Positions 1 to 7,128 of a DNA stretch of 24,471 nt are shown one piece after another; within the stretch, counting starts at the first letter, position 1; each line of letters begins with the position of its first letter. The DNA comes from Ramlibacter sp. (GTDB lineage: Bacteria; Pseudomonadota; Gammaproteobacteria; Burkholderiales; Burkholderiaceae_C): the NCBI GenBank assembly GCA_028292185.1, contig JAQGMT010000433.1:1-24471 (forward strand), read 5' to 3'. The notes beneath the pieces are model-generated. The model worked only from the letters and a program-made list of their open reading frames with translations, did no database searches and had not been told where the DNA came from. A program made the position numbers and the translations under genes.

Positions 1-60
1 CGACTCGGGGCCAACTCCGGATCAGGAGTGCGGCTCTCCCAAGGGGAGCTGAGCGAATGA
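1..60 (+). other. Possible 3' end of an upstream gene
   Basis: Frame 1 is open from the window edge to a TGA at 58-60, giving 19 residues that end in GELSE. The stretch also folds as two adjacent hairpins. One pairs ACTCC (14-18) with GGAGT (25-29). The other pairs GCTCTCC (33-39) with GGGGAGC (43-49), with one U-G pair. It could equally be a non-coding or terminator region. Too short to name. Confidence 0.2.
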
Positions 61-279
61 CAGATTGGACGTTGCGCTTCGAAAGGCAGAATGAGACTGA
101 AGTCCCGTTTTGCTAGGAACTCAGTCGAGCTGGCGCCTAGTCAAATGGCAGGACCTTTCTCCTACGCCGGGCGGCGTGGAGGTCGCCTGCGTTGCACGCA
201 TGCGCAGGCCGAACTCTGCCGCAACTCAGCAGAACGGTGCGTGACGGCGCGCCAGGCGCGGATCAGTGTCCGGCAGCGG
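61..279. other. Intergenic stretch, no gene seen
   Basis: No supported gene. It holds one copy of the TCCTACG element on the + strand (160-166), here with no + strand gene downstream. It also holds a perfect inverted repeat CGCGCC-A-GGCGCG at 248-260. The repeat lies about 20 nt past the stop of the minus-strand hydrolase and may end its transcript, although no T-run follows. Confidence 0.4.
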
Positions 280-1365
280 CTACATGCCGCGGCGCGGCGC
301 CTGCTGCAGGAACTCCGCCAGCTGCGCCTTGAACCACCGGGCGCTGCCCGTGGTGCCGTGGCCCGCCGTCTGGTCGCTGGCGGGAATCAGAAGGTACTTG
401 GCATTCTTGATGCGCTTGAGTTCGCGGTCCATGATGCCGGTCTCCGGAGGATTGCGCTCGTCGTCGGCGGCATTGATGACAAGCACCGCGGCCTGGATGC
501 GCTCCAGGCCCGGCGACGGGTTGTAGTCGGCCGACGAGGCCCACTGGTACAGCACGTCGTTCGCATCCAGCGGGAACTTGGCGTTGAGCCGCTCATCGAG
601 GATCTTGTCGGCCTGCGCGCGGGTCGGCGCGGACTTGTAGGTGGCCAGCGTGCCGCCGCTGGTGGCGATGCCGAAAAACACCGACGCGAATTGCGCGCTG
701 CGAGGCTGCTTGGCGTAGTTGCCGCTGTTCCACTCGGGGTCGTTGCGGATCGAGTCGACGATCAGCCGGCGCAGCATCCAGTTGCGGCTGGACATCTCGG
801 TGGGTTGCGAGGCCATCGGCACCAGCGCATCCATTTCGTCCGGATGCTTCACGCCCCACATCCAGGTCTGCATGCCGCCCATCGAGTTGCCCATCACCAG
901 GCGCAGGTGCTTGATGCGCAGGCCCTCCTTCACCAGGCGGTATTGCGCATCCACCATGTCGTCGTAGTTGTACTGCGGAAATTTCGCGCGCAGCCCGTCC
1001 GAGGGCTTGGTCGACTTGCCCGTGCCGATCGCATCCGGAATGATGATGAAGTAGCGGCTGGCGTCCAGCGGCTGGCCGGGCCCGAACAATTCACCGGCGA
1101 ACGCCGGCGTCAACATGCTCCCCGTGGAGCCGGTCGTGCCATGCAGCATCAGCACCGGCTCGCCGGTGGGCGCGCCCACTGTCACGTAGTGAATGCGCAG
1201 CTCGGGCAGCACCTGCCCGGTGTGGAACTTGAAATCCTTGGCGATGAAGTTGCCTTCCTGGGGCGCTGGAAATTCGGCGGCGCTCGCGGCGAACGCCAGC
1301 ATCGCGGCGCATGCCAGCCAGGCGCTGCGCCAGAAGGACAAGAGGGGATGGGCAATCGCGGGCAT
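280..1365 (-). CDS. Exported alpha/beta-fold hydrolase (homoserine O-acetyltransferase-like fold)
   Basis: 361 aa. The N-terminus has a hydrophobic signal segment (about residues 12-29, ending ASAA), so the protein is probably periplasmic. The fold is alpha/beta hydrolase. HGTTGS (75-80) is the oxyanion loop, GNSMGG (159-164) the nucleophile elbow with Ser161, Asp301 or Asp302 in NAADDER is the likely acid, and His336 in AGHGTTG the base. The PDAIGTGKS stretch and overall plan resemble the homoserine acetyltransferase (MetX-like) group. The signal peptide and lack of met neighbours argue for a secreted esterase or hydrolase rather than methionine synthesis; the substrate is unknown. The start is supported by AGGAGA about 6 nt upstream. 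A TAGATT-like -10 lies further upstream near 1395. It is divergent from the HAD gene at 1452. Confidence 0.88.
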   Translation of the reverse strand: MPAIAHPLLSFWRSAWLACAAMLAFAASAAEFPAPQEGNFIAKDFKFHTGQVLPELRIHYVTVGAPTGEPVLMLHGTTGSTGSMLTPAFAGELFGPGQPLDASRYFIIIPDAIGTGKSTKPSDGLRAKFPQYNYDDMVDAQYRLVKEGLRIKHLRLVMGNSMGGMQTWMWGVKHPDEMDALVPMASQPTEMSSRNWMLRRLIVDSIRNDPEWNSGNYAKQPRSAQFASVFFGIATSGGTLATYKSAPTRAQADKILDERLNAKFPLDANDVLYQWASSADYNPSPGLERIQAAVLVINAADDERNPPETGIMDRELKRIKNAKYLLIPASDQTAGHGTTGSARWFKAQLAEFLQQAPRRGM

Positions 1366-1439
1366 GTCTGTCTCCTGTGGTTTGGCCGCAATCTACCTTA
1401 AAAGCTTCTTCCCGTCTTCGCGCCACACTGCGGCTTGAA

Positions 1440-1445
1440 TACACT
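1440..1445 (+). promoter_or_regulatory. Candidate -10 box for a leaderless mRNA
   Basis: TACACT ends exactly 6 nt before the ATG at 1452, and no Shine-Dalgarno sequence is present. Transcription would then begin at or next to the start codon. Inferred from sequence only. Confidence 0.4.
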
Positions 1446-1451
1446 GGCGGT

Positions 1452-2162
1452 ATGACCCATCCGCTCGCATCCAGCGTCGAAATCCTCGCCTTCGACATCT
1501 TCGGCACGGTCGTCGATTGGCACGGCAGCATCGTGCGCGAGATGGCGCAGCACCATCCCGGCGTTGACGGCAACGCCTTCGCGCTCGCCTGGCGCGCCGG
1601 CTACAGGCCCGCGATGGCGCGCGTGATGAGTGGGGAGCTTGGATGGACGCTCATCGATGACCTGCATCGGCTCATCCTCGACGGCATCCTGCCGCAGTTC
1701 GGGTTGTCGCACCTCGGCCAAGCAGAGCGCGCCGAACTCAACCGCGTGTGGCACCGGCTCTCGCCGTGGCCGGACAGCGTGGAAGGGCTGACGCGGCTGA
1801 AGCGCAAGTTCACCATCTGCACGCTGTCCAACGGAAACATCGGCTTACTCACCAACATGGCAAAGCGCGCGGGCCTGCCTTGGGATTGCGTGCTGTCGGC
1901 GGAAGTGTTTCGCGCGTACAAGCCCGACCCTGCCACTTACCTGGGCGTCGCGCGTGTCTTCGACTTGCCTGCGGCCAAGGTGATGCTGGTCGCCGCGCAC
2001 CACGATGACCTCGCCGGTGCGCGGGGCTGCGGATTGCACACGGCCTATATCGAACGTCCGCTGGAATTCGGCGCCAAGCAACGCAAGGACGTCAGCCCCG
2101 CGCCGGGCAACGACTTGCATTGCCGCGACCTGATAGCCCTGGCCAACGTGCTCGGCGCCTGA
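1452..2162 (+). CDS. HAD-superfamily hydrolase, haloacid dehalogenase type II-like
   Basis: 236 aa, the usual length for this family. The HAD motifs are in order: FDIFGT (14-19, nucleophile Asp15, Thr19), TLSNGN (124-129, motif II Ser126), YKPDPATY (156-163, motif III Lys157), and AAHHDDLAGA (181-190, motif IV). Type II dehalogenases hydrolyse 2-haloacids through an aspartyl ester. In well-studied L-2-haloacid dehalogenases the motif IV loop carries Ser and Asn ahead of the Asp. Here those places appear to be Ala and His, so true dehalogenase activity is doubtful and a phosphatase-like or other hydrolase role is possible. The start at 1452 is chosen because the family N-terminus aligns there; the upstream frame is open to 1311 but low quality. 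It ends 4 bp from the convergent lipoprotein gene. Confidence 0.87.
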   Translation: MTHPLASSVEILAFDIFGTVVDWHGSIVREMAQHHPGVDGNAFALAWRAGYRPAMARVMSGELGWTLIDDLHRLILDGILPQFGLSHLGQAERAELNRVWHRLSPWPDSVEGLTRLKRKFTICTLSNGNIGLLTNMAKRAGLPWDCVLSAEVFRAYKPDPATYLGVARVFDLPAAKVMLVAAHHDDLAGARGCGLHTAYIERPLEFGAKQRKDVSPAPGNDLHCRDLIALANVLGA

Positions 2163-2166
2163 CTGC

Positions 2167-2343
2167 CTACCGGGTAGTGCTGCCGCCGTAATAAGGATTG
2201 ATGGAAGGTCCCTCGCCCGGACTGCGGGGGGGATTCGTTTCGGCCGTGCCGGAGGCGCCCATCGCCTTGGTGCCATAACCGGGGCTGGTTGAACAAGCGG
2301 CAAGCAGGCTAAAGACGCCTGCGATCATCACAAGTCTGAACAT
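2167..2343 (-). CDS. Small lipoprotein, function unknown
   Basis: 58 aa. MFRLVMIAGVFSLLAAC is a short hydrophobic leader with a lipobox (LAAC, Cys17), so the mature protein would be a lipid-anchored peptide of about 42 residues. The mature part is rich in Gly, Ser, Pro and Thr and ends YYGGSTTR. The start is supported by AGGAG 8 nt upstream; a longer open frame to 2559 lacks this and encodes shadow sequence. Related small lipoproteins are common in Comamonadaceae, but no function can be given. Confidence 0.8.
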   Translation of the reverse strand: MFRLVMIAGVFSLLAACSTSPGYGTKAMGASGTAETNPPRSPGEGPSINPYYGGSTTR

Positions 2344-2547
2344 CACGAAACTCCTCTGGTGGCCGCTTGAATCCAGCGGCGGCGGATCGGCCGCGGGCCG
2401 CGGCGCGGCCTTGACCATAGGCGCCGTGGTGCACGGCTGTTTGTCGGACAACGTACCGTCATTCGACGACGCGCCCAAGGGCGCTTTGCTGACAGCAGGG
2501 CGGCCGCCGCCCGGCTGCAATGAGCCATCGAACCCAAGGAGCCCGTC
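2344..2547. promoter_or_regulatory. Divergent control region with short palindrome
   Basis: This 204-bp gap separates the divergent lipoprotein and 72-aa genes and must hold both promoters. TTGACC at 2411-2416 is a fair -35 for the + strand, but no good -10 sits 17 nt on. A perfect 11-bp inverted repeat TTGTC-G-GACAA occupies 2441-2451. Confidence 0.35.
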
Positions 2548-2766
2548 ATGTCCCAGCACGCCCTGATCCGGGGAGAAGTCTCATTTCGCGCCGGAGACGG
2601 CATGATGGTGCCGATCCCTGCGGGCCCCGTCGAGATCGAGGAAGCGGACGACAGCGTCACGCTTGCCTGGGGCGAGAGCGACGGCAGCCGCGGCTCCACG
2701 GCAATCACCATCGACGAATACCAGCGCTATGTGAACGAGGGCAAGATCCGCCCCGACAGCGCCTAA
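2548..2766 (+). CDS. Conserved-looking small protein, function unknown
   Basis: 72 aa, soluble and acidic, with no signal peptide or membrane segment. A strong Shine-Dalgarno sequence (AAGGAG, 6 nt before ATG) fixes the start. The sequence alternates short beta-like stretches (VTLAWGES, TAITIDEYQRY) and reads like a small beta-rich domain with a C-terminal helix. I do not recognise the family. Codon use matches its neighbours. It is divergent from the lipoprotein gene at 2167-2343. Confidence 0.72.
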   Translation: MSQHALIRGEVSFRAGDGMMVPIPAGPVEIEEADDSVTLAWGESDGSRGSTAITIDEYQRYVNEGKIRPDSA

Positions 2767-2811
2767 GGCCAGCGGCTTGAGGCCCGCGTTGCCCGCTGCG
2801 CGAAAAAGATT

Positions 2812-3036
2812 CTAGACCGTTCCGGGTTCCGGCCGCGCGTCGTTCGCGGCCGCGCGCAAATCGACTTCCGGAGCGGTTTCTTCCGGCATCTCGAAATTCT
2901 TGAATGGCTGGGCTATCGCCTGCTCTCTCATCGCGAGGCGAAGCGCCCAGCGGTCAGAGATCAGGTCTTCGGCGTCACGGTCGTCGTAGCGCGCAGCCCA
3001 AACATCAGCCAGAGATTCATATTTGTCGCCAGACAT
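2812..3036 (-). CDS. Small charged protein, function unknown
   Basis: 74 aa. The first half is helical and charged (MSGDKYESLADVWAARYDD), the tail acidic and Ala/Pro-rich. No membrane segment or known motif. GGGGTGA lies 4 nt before the ATG and supports the start. A TCCTACG element 53 nt upstream on the same strand (3090-3096) suggests its own promoter. Function not recognised. Confidence 0.68.
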   Translation of the reverse strand: MSGDKYESLADVWAARYDDRDAEDLISDRWALRLAMREQAIAQPFKNFEMPEETAPEVDLRAAANDARPEPGTV

Positions 3037-3089
3037 TGCATCACCCCGTTAAGTTGCAAGGGATGTTAGAGCTGCGTGAAGTGCGGGAA

Positions 3090-3096
3090 CGTAGGA
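3090..3096 (-). promoter_or_regulatory. TCCTACG element, candidate -10 region
   Basis: It reads TCCTACGTT on the - strand and points at the 74-aa gene 53 nt away. One of ten intergenic copies in the window. On the + strand GGAC and GTCC flank it as a weak hairpin. Confidence 0.4.
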
Positions 3097-3175
3097 CCGC
3101 ACCGCGTCCAGCTGCGATGACAGTCCCACCCCCTGCTGCCGCTGAGTGGCCGCGTAACGGCAGCGACCCGCCGGG

Positions 3176-4042
3176 CTAATTGCCGCCGGCCATGCTTTGC
3201 GGCTTCAGCGACCGCAGATAGGCGATCAGAGCGGCCATGTCGGCATTGCTGATGTTCTTGTAGAAGCCGAAGGCCATGGGTGGCTTGTACGGCTGGCCTT
3301 GGCGGTTCGTCCCGGTGCGCATCGAATGCGCGATCTGCTCATCGGTCCATCCCTTCAGGCCTGTGGCGTGCGGTGTGAGGTTGCGCGCCACGCTCTGGCC
3401 CCAAGGGCCCGGGAACACCTGCCCGCCCGAGCCGACCTTCGCCATGGCCAGCTGGCCTTGCGCGTCCCGCGGCGTGTGACACTCCATGCAGTGCCCGATG
3501 TCCGCCAGGTATTTCCCGTAGCGCAGCTTGTCGGCGGCAGCGGGCGCCTTCACTGTTTTCAGCGGCGGCCCATAGTCGGGCGGCAGGGCCATGTTGTACT
3601 TCGATTTCGACACCGCGTTTCGCACCGGCGCCTGCGCGCGCAGATACGCGACGATGGACGCCACGTCGTCATCAGACATATTGCGGTAAAACGGGATCGG
3701 CATCGGCGGGCCAATGAGGCTGCCGTCCGGACGCACGCCTTCGCGGATGGCCTTGACCAATTGCGAGTCGCTCCAGTTGCCGATCCCGGTCTCGCGGTCT
3801 GGCGTGATGTTCGCGGCGACGGCGCGGAATGGAGCGTCCTCGAACACCATCCCCCCGGACAGCCCCTTGTCCCACAGCGGCTCGCCTTGCGGCCCGCGCT
3901 GCATATGGCAGTTTCCGCAGGCGACCACCGACTCCATGAGGTACTTGCCGCGCTCGAGAGAGCCGCCGGCCTGCGCGTGCCCAGACGCGGTCACCAAGGA
4001 AAACGAGGCGGCCAGCGCCAGCGAGCGAAGGATAGCTGTCAT
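3176..4042 (-). CDS. Diheme c-type cytochrome, exported
   Basis: 288 aa with a signal peptide (about residues 1-24, ending GHAQA). There are two CxxCH heme sites: CGNCH at 42-46 and CMECH at 185-189. Each cytochrome domain has a later Met-bearing loop (PPMPIPFYRNMS near 112-123 and PPMAFGFYKNIS near 254-265) that supplies the likely axial ligand and shows an internal duplication. It probably carries electrons in the periplasm for a dehydrogenase or oxidase. No redox enzyme lies beside it, so the partner is unknown. The start MTAILRS is preferred over an upstream in-frame Met (4291) because the signal peptide begins there; only a distant GGAG supports it. It is divergent from the transporter gene. 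Confidence 0.9.
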   Translation of the reverse strand: MTAILRSLALAASFSLVTASGHAQAGGSLERGKYLMESVVACGNCHMQRGPQGEPLWDKGLSGGMVFEDAPFRAVAANITPDRETGIGNWSDSQLVKAIREGVRPDGSLIGPPMPIPFYRNMSDDDVASIVAYLRAQAPVRNAVSKSKYNMALPPDYGPPLKTVKAPAAADKLRYGKYLADIGHCMECHTPRDAQGQLAMAKVGSGGQVFPGPWGQSVARNLTPHATGLKGWTDEQIAHSMRTGTNRQGQPYKPPMAFGFYKNISNADMAALIAYLRSLKPQSMAGGN

Positions 4043-4155
4043 GTCAGGTCGGCTCCAGAGCTGATGCGCGGCCACCCCCGCGCCGGGTTTCAAAATGTAG
4101 TGGCGCGCAAGGCCGTGCGCAAGGCCGCAGTGGCGCCGCTGCGACATGCATGTGC

Positions 4156-4161
4156 TACACC
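4156..4161 (+). promoter_or_regulatory. Candidate -10 box for a leaderless mRNA
   Basis: TACACC lies 5 nt before the ATG at 4167, with no Shine-Dalgarno sequence. It would place the transcript start at or beside the start codon of the transporter. Confidence 0.3.
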
Positions 4162-4166
4162 GTCGT

Positions 4167-5105
4167 ATGCAAAGCGCTTCCTGGGCAGCCTGGGCCTGGA
4201 TCCCGATCTCCATCTGGGGTGCCCTGGCGCAGACCGCGCGCAACGCGGCGCAGCGTTCGCTGGTGGCGCAAGGCGGCGCGCTGGGGGCCACGCTGGCGCG
4301 CTTTCTTTATGGCCTGCCCTTCGCGGCGCTGTGGCTTGCCGCCCTCCACGCGCTGCCGGCGACATCCGGCGCGATACCGGAATTTGGTCCGCGCTATTTC
4401 GCCTGGCAGATGCTGGGCGCCCTCGGCCAACTCGCGGCCACCGCGTTCATGCTGGTAGCCATCAAGCAGCGCAACTTCGTCGTCGGGGTGGCGTTCTCCA
4501 AAACAGACGCACTGCAAGTGGCCTTGCTGGGCACCTTCTTCCTGCACGAGCTGCCCGGATGGATCACCATGACCGCCATCGGCGTCGCGACCGTCGGCGT
4601 GGTGCTGCTGTCGCTGCCGCGCAAAGCGGGGCGGATCGCCGCGCCGCAGGGCGATCGCACGTGGGCGGGTCCGGCCGCGCTGTACGGATTGGCCTCGGGC
4701 GCGTGCTTCGCATTTTCGGCGCTCGGGTATCGCGGCGCCTCGCTCGCGTTGCCGGGGACGTCGCCCTGGTTGATCGGCGCATGGGGCGTCCTGTGGGCGC
4801 AAGCGGCGCAAACCCTGCTGCTGGGCAGCTGGCTCGCAGTGCGCTCGCGCGGATCGCTGCGCGCGATCATTTCAGCCTGGCGCGTCTCGACGATCGCCGG
4901 CGCGGCGGGCGCGCTCGCCTCGATCGGCTGGTTCACGGCTTATGCATTGACGTCGGCGGCGAATGTGAGGACCGTCGGCATGGTGGAGGTGGTATTTAGC
5001 TACCTGGTCTCGCGCCGCTTCATGAACGAGAAGCTCGCGCCGGCAGAGCAGGCCGGCCTGCTGCTGGTGCTGGCGGGCCTGGTGGCGCTGTGCTTTCAGC
5101 TTTGA
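4167..5105 (+). CDS. EamA/DMT-family inner-membrane transporter
   Basis: 312 aa from the chosen ATG (319 aa if the ATG at 4146 is used). The sequence is hydrophobic, with about ten predicted helices in two repeats typical of drug/metabolite transporters. Repeat one starts WAWIPISIWGALAQTARN; repeat two starts near GPAALYGLASGACFAFSALGY. The closing segments VGMVEVVFSYLVSRRFMNEKL and GLLLVLAGLVAL match the EamA pattern. The substrate cannot be read from sequence. The start at 4167 is preferred because MQSASWAAW leads straight into the first helix and a -10-like TACACC sits just upstream. It may be transcribed together with the 5161 gene 55 nt downstream. Confidence 0.85.
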   Translation: MQSASWAAWAWIPISIWGALAQTARNAAQRSLVAQGGALGATLARFLYGLPFAALWLAALHALPATSGAIPEFGPRYFAWQMLGALGQLAATAFMLVAIKQRNFVVGVAFSKTDALQVALLGTFFLHELPGWITMTAIGVATVGVVLLSLPRKAGRIAAPQGDRTWAGPAALYGLASGACFAFSALGYRGASLALPGTSPWLIGAWGVLWAQAAQTLLLGSWLAVRSRGSLRAIISAWRVSTIAGAAGALASIGWFTAYALTSAANVRTVGMVEVVFSYLVSRRFMNEKLAPAEQAGLLLVLAGLVALCFQL

Positions 5106-5146
5106 GCTGCGGCCTTGGAGTGCATGAAGCAGCGCCGGGCGGAACC

Positions 5147-5152
5147 TACAAT
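5147..5152 (+). promoter_or_regulatory. Candidate -10 box TACAAT
   Basis: TACAAT matches the sigma-70 -10 consensus at five of six positions and lies 8 nt before the GTG at 5161. It implies a leaderless or very short leader mRNA. No convincing -35 hexamer is seen at the usual distance. Confidence 0.4.
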
Positions 5153-5160
5153 CCGACGCT

Positions 5161-5706
5161 GTGAAAGTCGTTTCCTCCTCACGCCGGCAGATCGTGATGG
5201 CCGTGCTGCTGTCGCTGGCGGCGATCGGCGGTGCGATCCGCCATTGGGCCGACAACCCATCGCTGCTGCGCGACATCGGGACCTTGATGCTGGTGTTGTG
5301 GCTGCCGGCCGTGGGCAACCTGGTGGCTTTCGTGATCCGGCGTATCCCGCGGCGCGCGGGCCGGCCCGCGGGTTTTGCCGCGGGTTCGGCTTTCCTGCCC
5401 CATCTGCGCGCCGATCTCACCCCGATCGCGAACGACACGGTGCAACCCGTCGCCGCGCTGGAGCAAGGCTGCACGCTCCTGCTCGGGCAGGCAGGGTACA
5501 CAGCTCGCGCGGCCTCGCCCTTGTCGCAGTGGCTGGCCGCAGGCAGGCCACAGACTCTGGAACTTCAATTGCTGCGGCCCGCCCTCGCGTTGCCGCAGCT
5601 CGCGCCCGGGACGGCATTCGATCTGCTGGTGGGCAATTCCATCGTCGGCCATGGCCGGGTGTCCGCGCCGGCAGCGGGGTTGCGCGCGGCCGCGAACGAT
5701 GCGTAG
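5161..5706 (+). CDS. Membrane-anchored protein, function unknown
   Basis: 181 aa from a GTG start; no Shine-Dalgarno sequence is present, and an ATG at 5197 is an alternative. Two helices (about residues 11-26 and 38-59) are followed by RRIPRRAGRPAG and a soluble C-terminal domain of about 115 residues. That domain looks beta-rich with many Leu/Pro pairs (PALALPQLAPGTAFDLLVGNSIVGHG). By the positive-inside rule the basic stretch would keep the domain cytoplasmic, but this is uncertain. It overlaps the methyltransferase gene by 8 nt, which implies translational coupling and a shared function. Family not recognised. Confidence 0.65.
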   Translation: MKVVSSSRRQIVMAVLLSLAAIGGAIRHWADNPSLLRDIGTLMLVLWLPAVGNLVAFVIRRIPRRAGRPAGFAAGSAFLPHLRADLTPIANDTVQPVAALEQGCTLLLGQAGYTARAASPLSQWLAAGRPQTLELQLLRPALALPQLAPGTAFDLLVGNSIVGHGRVSAPAAGLRAAANDA

Positions 5707-6544
5707 CGGACTGTCGCGGAATTTGGTGGGCCTGGTCGCAGCGTTGGCGTGGTGCGCCGCCGCGGCGCAGGACGCTGCCGTGCACGAAGAAGTGCCGTTC
5801 ATCACCTCGCCGGACAACGTCACGCTGGAGATGCTTCGCATTGCCAGCGTCGGGCCCGCCGATCACGTCATCGATCTGGGCTCCGGCGATGGCCGCATCG
5901 TGATCGTTGCTGCCAAGCGCTTCGGCGCGAGCGGCCTGGGTGTCGAGATCGTGCCGGAGCTGGTGCAACGCAGCCTTCGCAGCGCGCGCGACGCGGGCGT
6001 GGCCGGGCGGGTCTCCTTTGTCGAGCAGGACCTGTTCAAGACCGACCTGTCCGCGGCCACGGTGGTCACCCTGTATCTGTTGCCCGAGGTGAACCTGCGG
6101 CTGCGTCCCTCGCTGCTCGCGCTCAAGCCCGGCACACGGGTCGTGTCGCACGACTGGGACATGGGCGATTGGCAGCCGGATCGCACCGAGGTGCTGGCGG
6201 TACCCGACAAAGAGATCGGCCTGGACAAATCGAGCAAGGTGCACTTATGGGTCGTGCCGGAACGGGTCGAGGGCCTGTGGTGCGGCTCTGGGCTGCTTCG
6301 GGGCAGCAGCCTGCAGCTGACGCAGCACTACCAGGAGTTCGAAGGCGCCTTGCGCTTTCGCGAACGCAGCCGGCCGGTGCAGGGCCGGATCGAAGGCCGC
6401 ACGTTGCGCACGCCGGGTGGCCGCGCCGGCGAGCTGGTACTCGAGGCGCAGCAAGAGCAGCTTCGGATCGTGCAGGCAGGCGGTCCGCTGGCGCTGGCCG
6501 CGGGGCAATCTTTCGTGCGGGCCAAAGGCGCGGATTGCAGCTGA
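5699..6544 (+). CDS. Class I SAM-dependent methyltransferase with a signal-peptide-like N-terminus
   Basis: 281 aa. Residues 8-23 form a hydrophobic leader ending AAAAQ that looks cleavable. The methyltransferase core follows: VIDLGSGDGRI (57-67, SAM-binding glycine loop), GVEIVPE (81-87, acidic ribose-binding Glu83), VEQDLF (motif II) and TVVTLYLLPEVN (motif IV region). Then comes a long C-terminal beta-rich extension (about 190-281) with repeated R/E/G-rich stretches. SAM is not known to be abundant in the periplasm, so either the leader is an uncleaved anchor facing the cytoplasm or the family has an unusual location. The ATG overlaps the preceding stop (8 nt). The upstream frame is open from 5375, but that part is antisense-like sequence inside the neighbour. 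Substrate unknown. Confidence 0.83.
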   Translation: MRSGLSRNLVGLVAALAWCAAAAQDAAVHEEVPFITSPDNVTLEMLRIASVGPADHVIDLGSGDGRIVIVAAKRFGASGLGVEIVPELVQRSLRSARDAGVAGRVSFVEQDLFKTDLSAATVVTLYLLPEVNLRLRPSLLALKPGTRVVSHDWDMGDWQPDRTEVLAVPDKEIGLDKSSKVHLWVVPERVEGLWCGSGLLRGSSLQLTQHYQEFEGALRFRERSRPVQGRIEGRTLRTPGGRAGELVLEAQQEQLRIVQAGGPLALAAGQSFVRAKGADCS

Positions 6545-6548
6545 AGGC

Positions 6549-6564
6549 GCGGTTCGCGAACCGC
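6549..6564. terminator. Perfect 16-bp palindrome after the methyltransferase
   Basis: GCGGTT-CGCG-AACCGC begins 4 nt past the methyltransferase stop. It can fold as a six-pair hairpin but has no T-run after it. It may be a factor-assisted terminator or a regulator site ahead of the 107-aa gene. Confidence 0.35.
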
Positions 6565-6593
6565 GGGTTCAAGGAGCGTGAAAACTGCGCCTG

Positions 6594-6600
6594 TCCTACA
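6594..6600 (+). promoter_or_regulatory. TCCTACA element, candidate -10 region
   Basis: It reads TCCTACACT and faces the 107-aa membrane protein 64 nt downstream. Of all copies here it is closest to the RpoS-type -10 (CTACACT). Confidence 0.45.
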
Positions 6601-6664
6601 CTGGCAACGGCAGCGCCTGCCTAGCATGGACGCAGTGCTTCCCGTTTGGCGCAAGGAGCCCCAG

Positions 6665-6988
6665 ATGCAAGACCCGGCTTTTCGCACGCTGCTCTATCGG
6701 TATTTCTTTTTCGGCTGGCTGTTCAAGGACGTGAGCCGCGGCAACGTCTTCGAGCGCGCCGCCGCGCTGCGCTACAACCGGGACCATGCGCACTGGCTGC
6801 CGACCTACATGCGCCGCTGGCTGAGTTGCGGCTTGATCTTCTACGCCCTGGGCGGACTGTTCGAGTGGGGCCTGAACGCGCCGGCGCTGTCGGTGGTCTT
6901 CTACATTCCCGGCGCGTTGAGTGTTCCGGTGAATGCCGTCATCGGCGCGGCATGGCTGGGACTGAAGGGCTTTCTGCCGCCGTTCTGA
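6665..6988 (+). CDS. Small inner-membrane protein, function unknown
   Basis: 107 aa. AAGGAG 7 nt before the ATG fixes this start; an in-frame Met at 6578 is not supported. The N-terminal half is aromatic and basic (YRYFFFGWLFKDVSRG, ALRYNRDHAHWLPTYMRRW). Two hydrophobic segments follow at about 62-76 and 82-100. This is the plan of small conserved Burkholderiales membrane proteins that have no assigned role. Its own TCCTACACT element upstream suggests separate expression from the methyltransferase. Confidence 0.75.
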   Translation: MQDPAFRTLLYRYFFFGWLFKDVSRGNVFERAAALRYNRDHAHWLPTYMRRWLSCGLIFYALGGLFEWGLNAPALSVVFYIPGALSVPVNAVIGAAWLGLKGFLPPF

Positions 6989-7063
6989 TCGGCCTCCCAC
7001 GCGCCGAAGCATGGGCCCTTCATTGGGGAAATTGAGCCGTGATGCGCCCCGCCAACGGATGCG

Positions 7064-7092
7064 TTGCGCGCGATCTAACAAATAGTTACCAT
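7064..7092 (+). promoter_or_regulatory. Candidate sigma-70 promoter for the 221-aa gene
   Basis: TTGCGC (7064-7069) and TACCAT (7087-7092) are separated by an ideal 17 nt inside a locally AT-richer patch. The predicted transcript start near 7100 lies about 30 nt before the ATG at 7129. CAACG-GATG-CGTTG overlaps the -35 and could be an operator. Confidence 0.45.
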
Positions 7093-7128
7093 GTGCCTCA
7101 AAATACCTAAGGTAGGGGGACTCCTCGC

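Noticed and set aside
91..1401. 436-aa + strand open frame
   Set aside because: It lies antisense to the alpha/beta hydrolase and has the Arg/Gly/His-rich composition of a GC-driven shadow frame; no start signal.
3197..4999. 600-aa + strand open frame
   Set aside because: It runs antisense to the diheme cytochrome and then out of frame through the transporter; composition is shadow-like.
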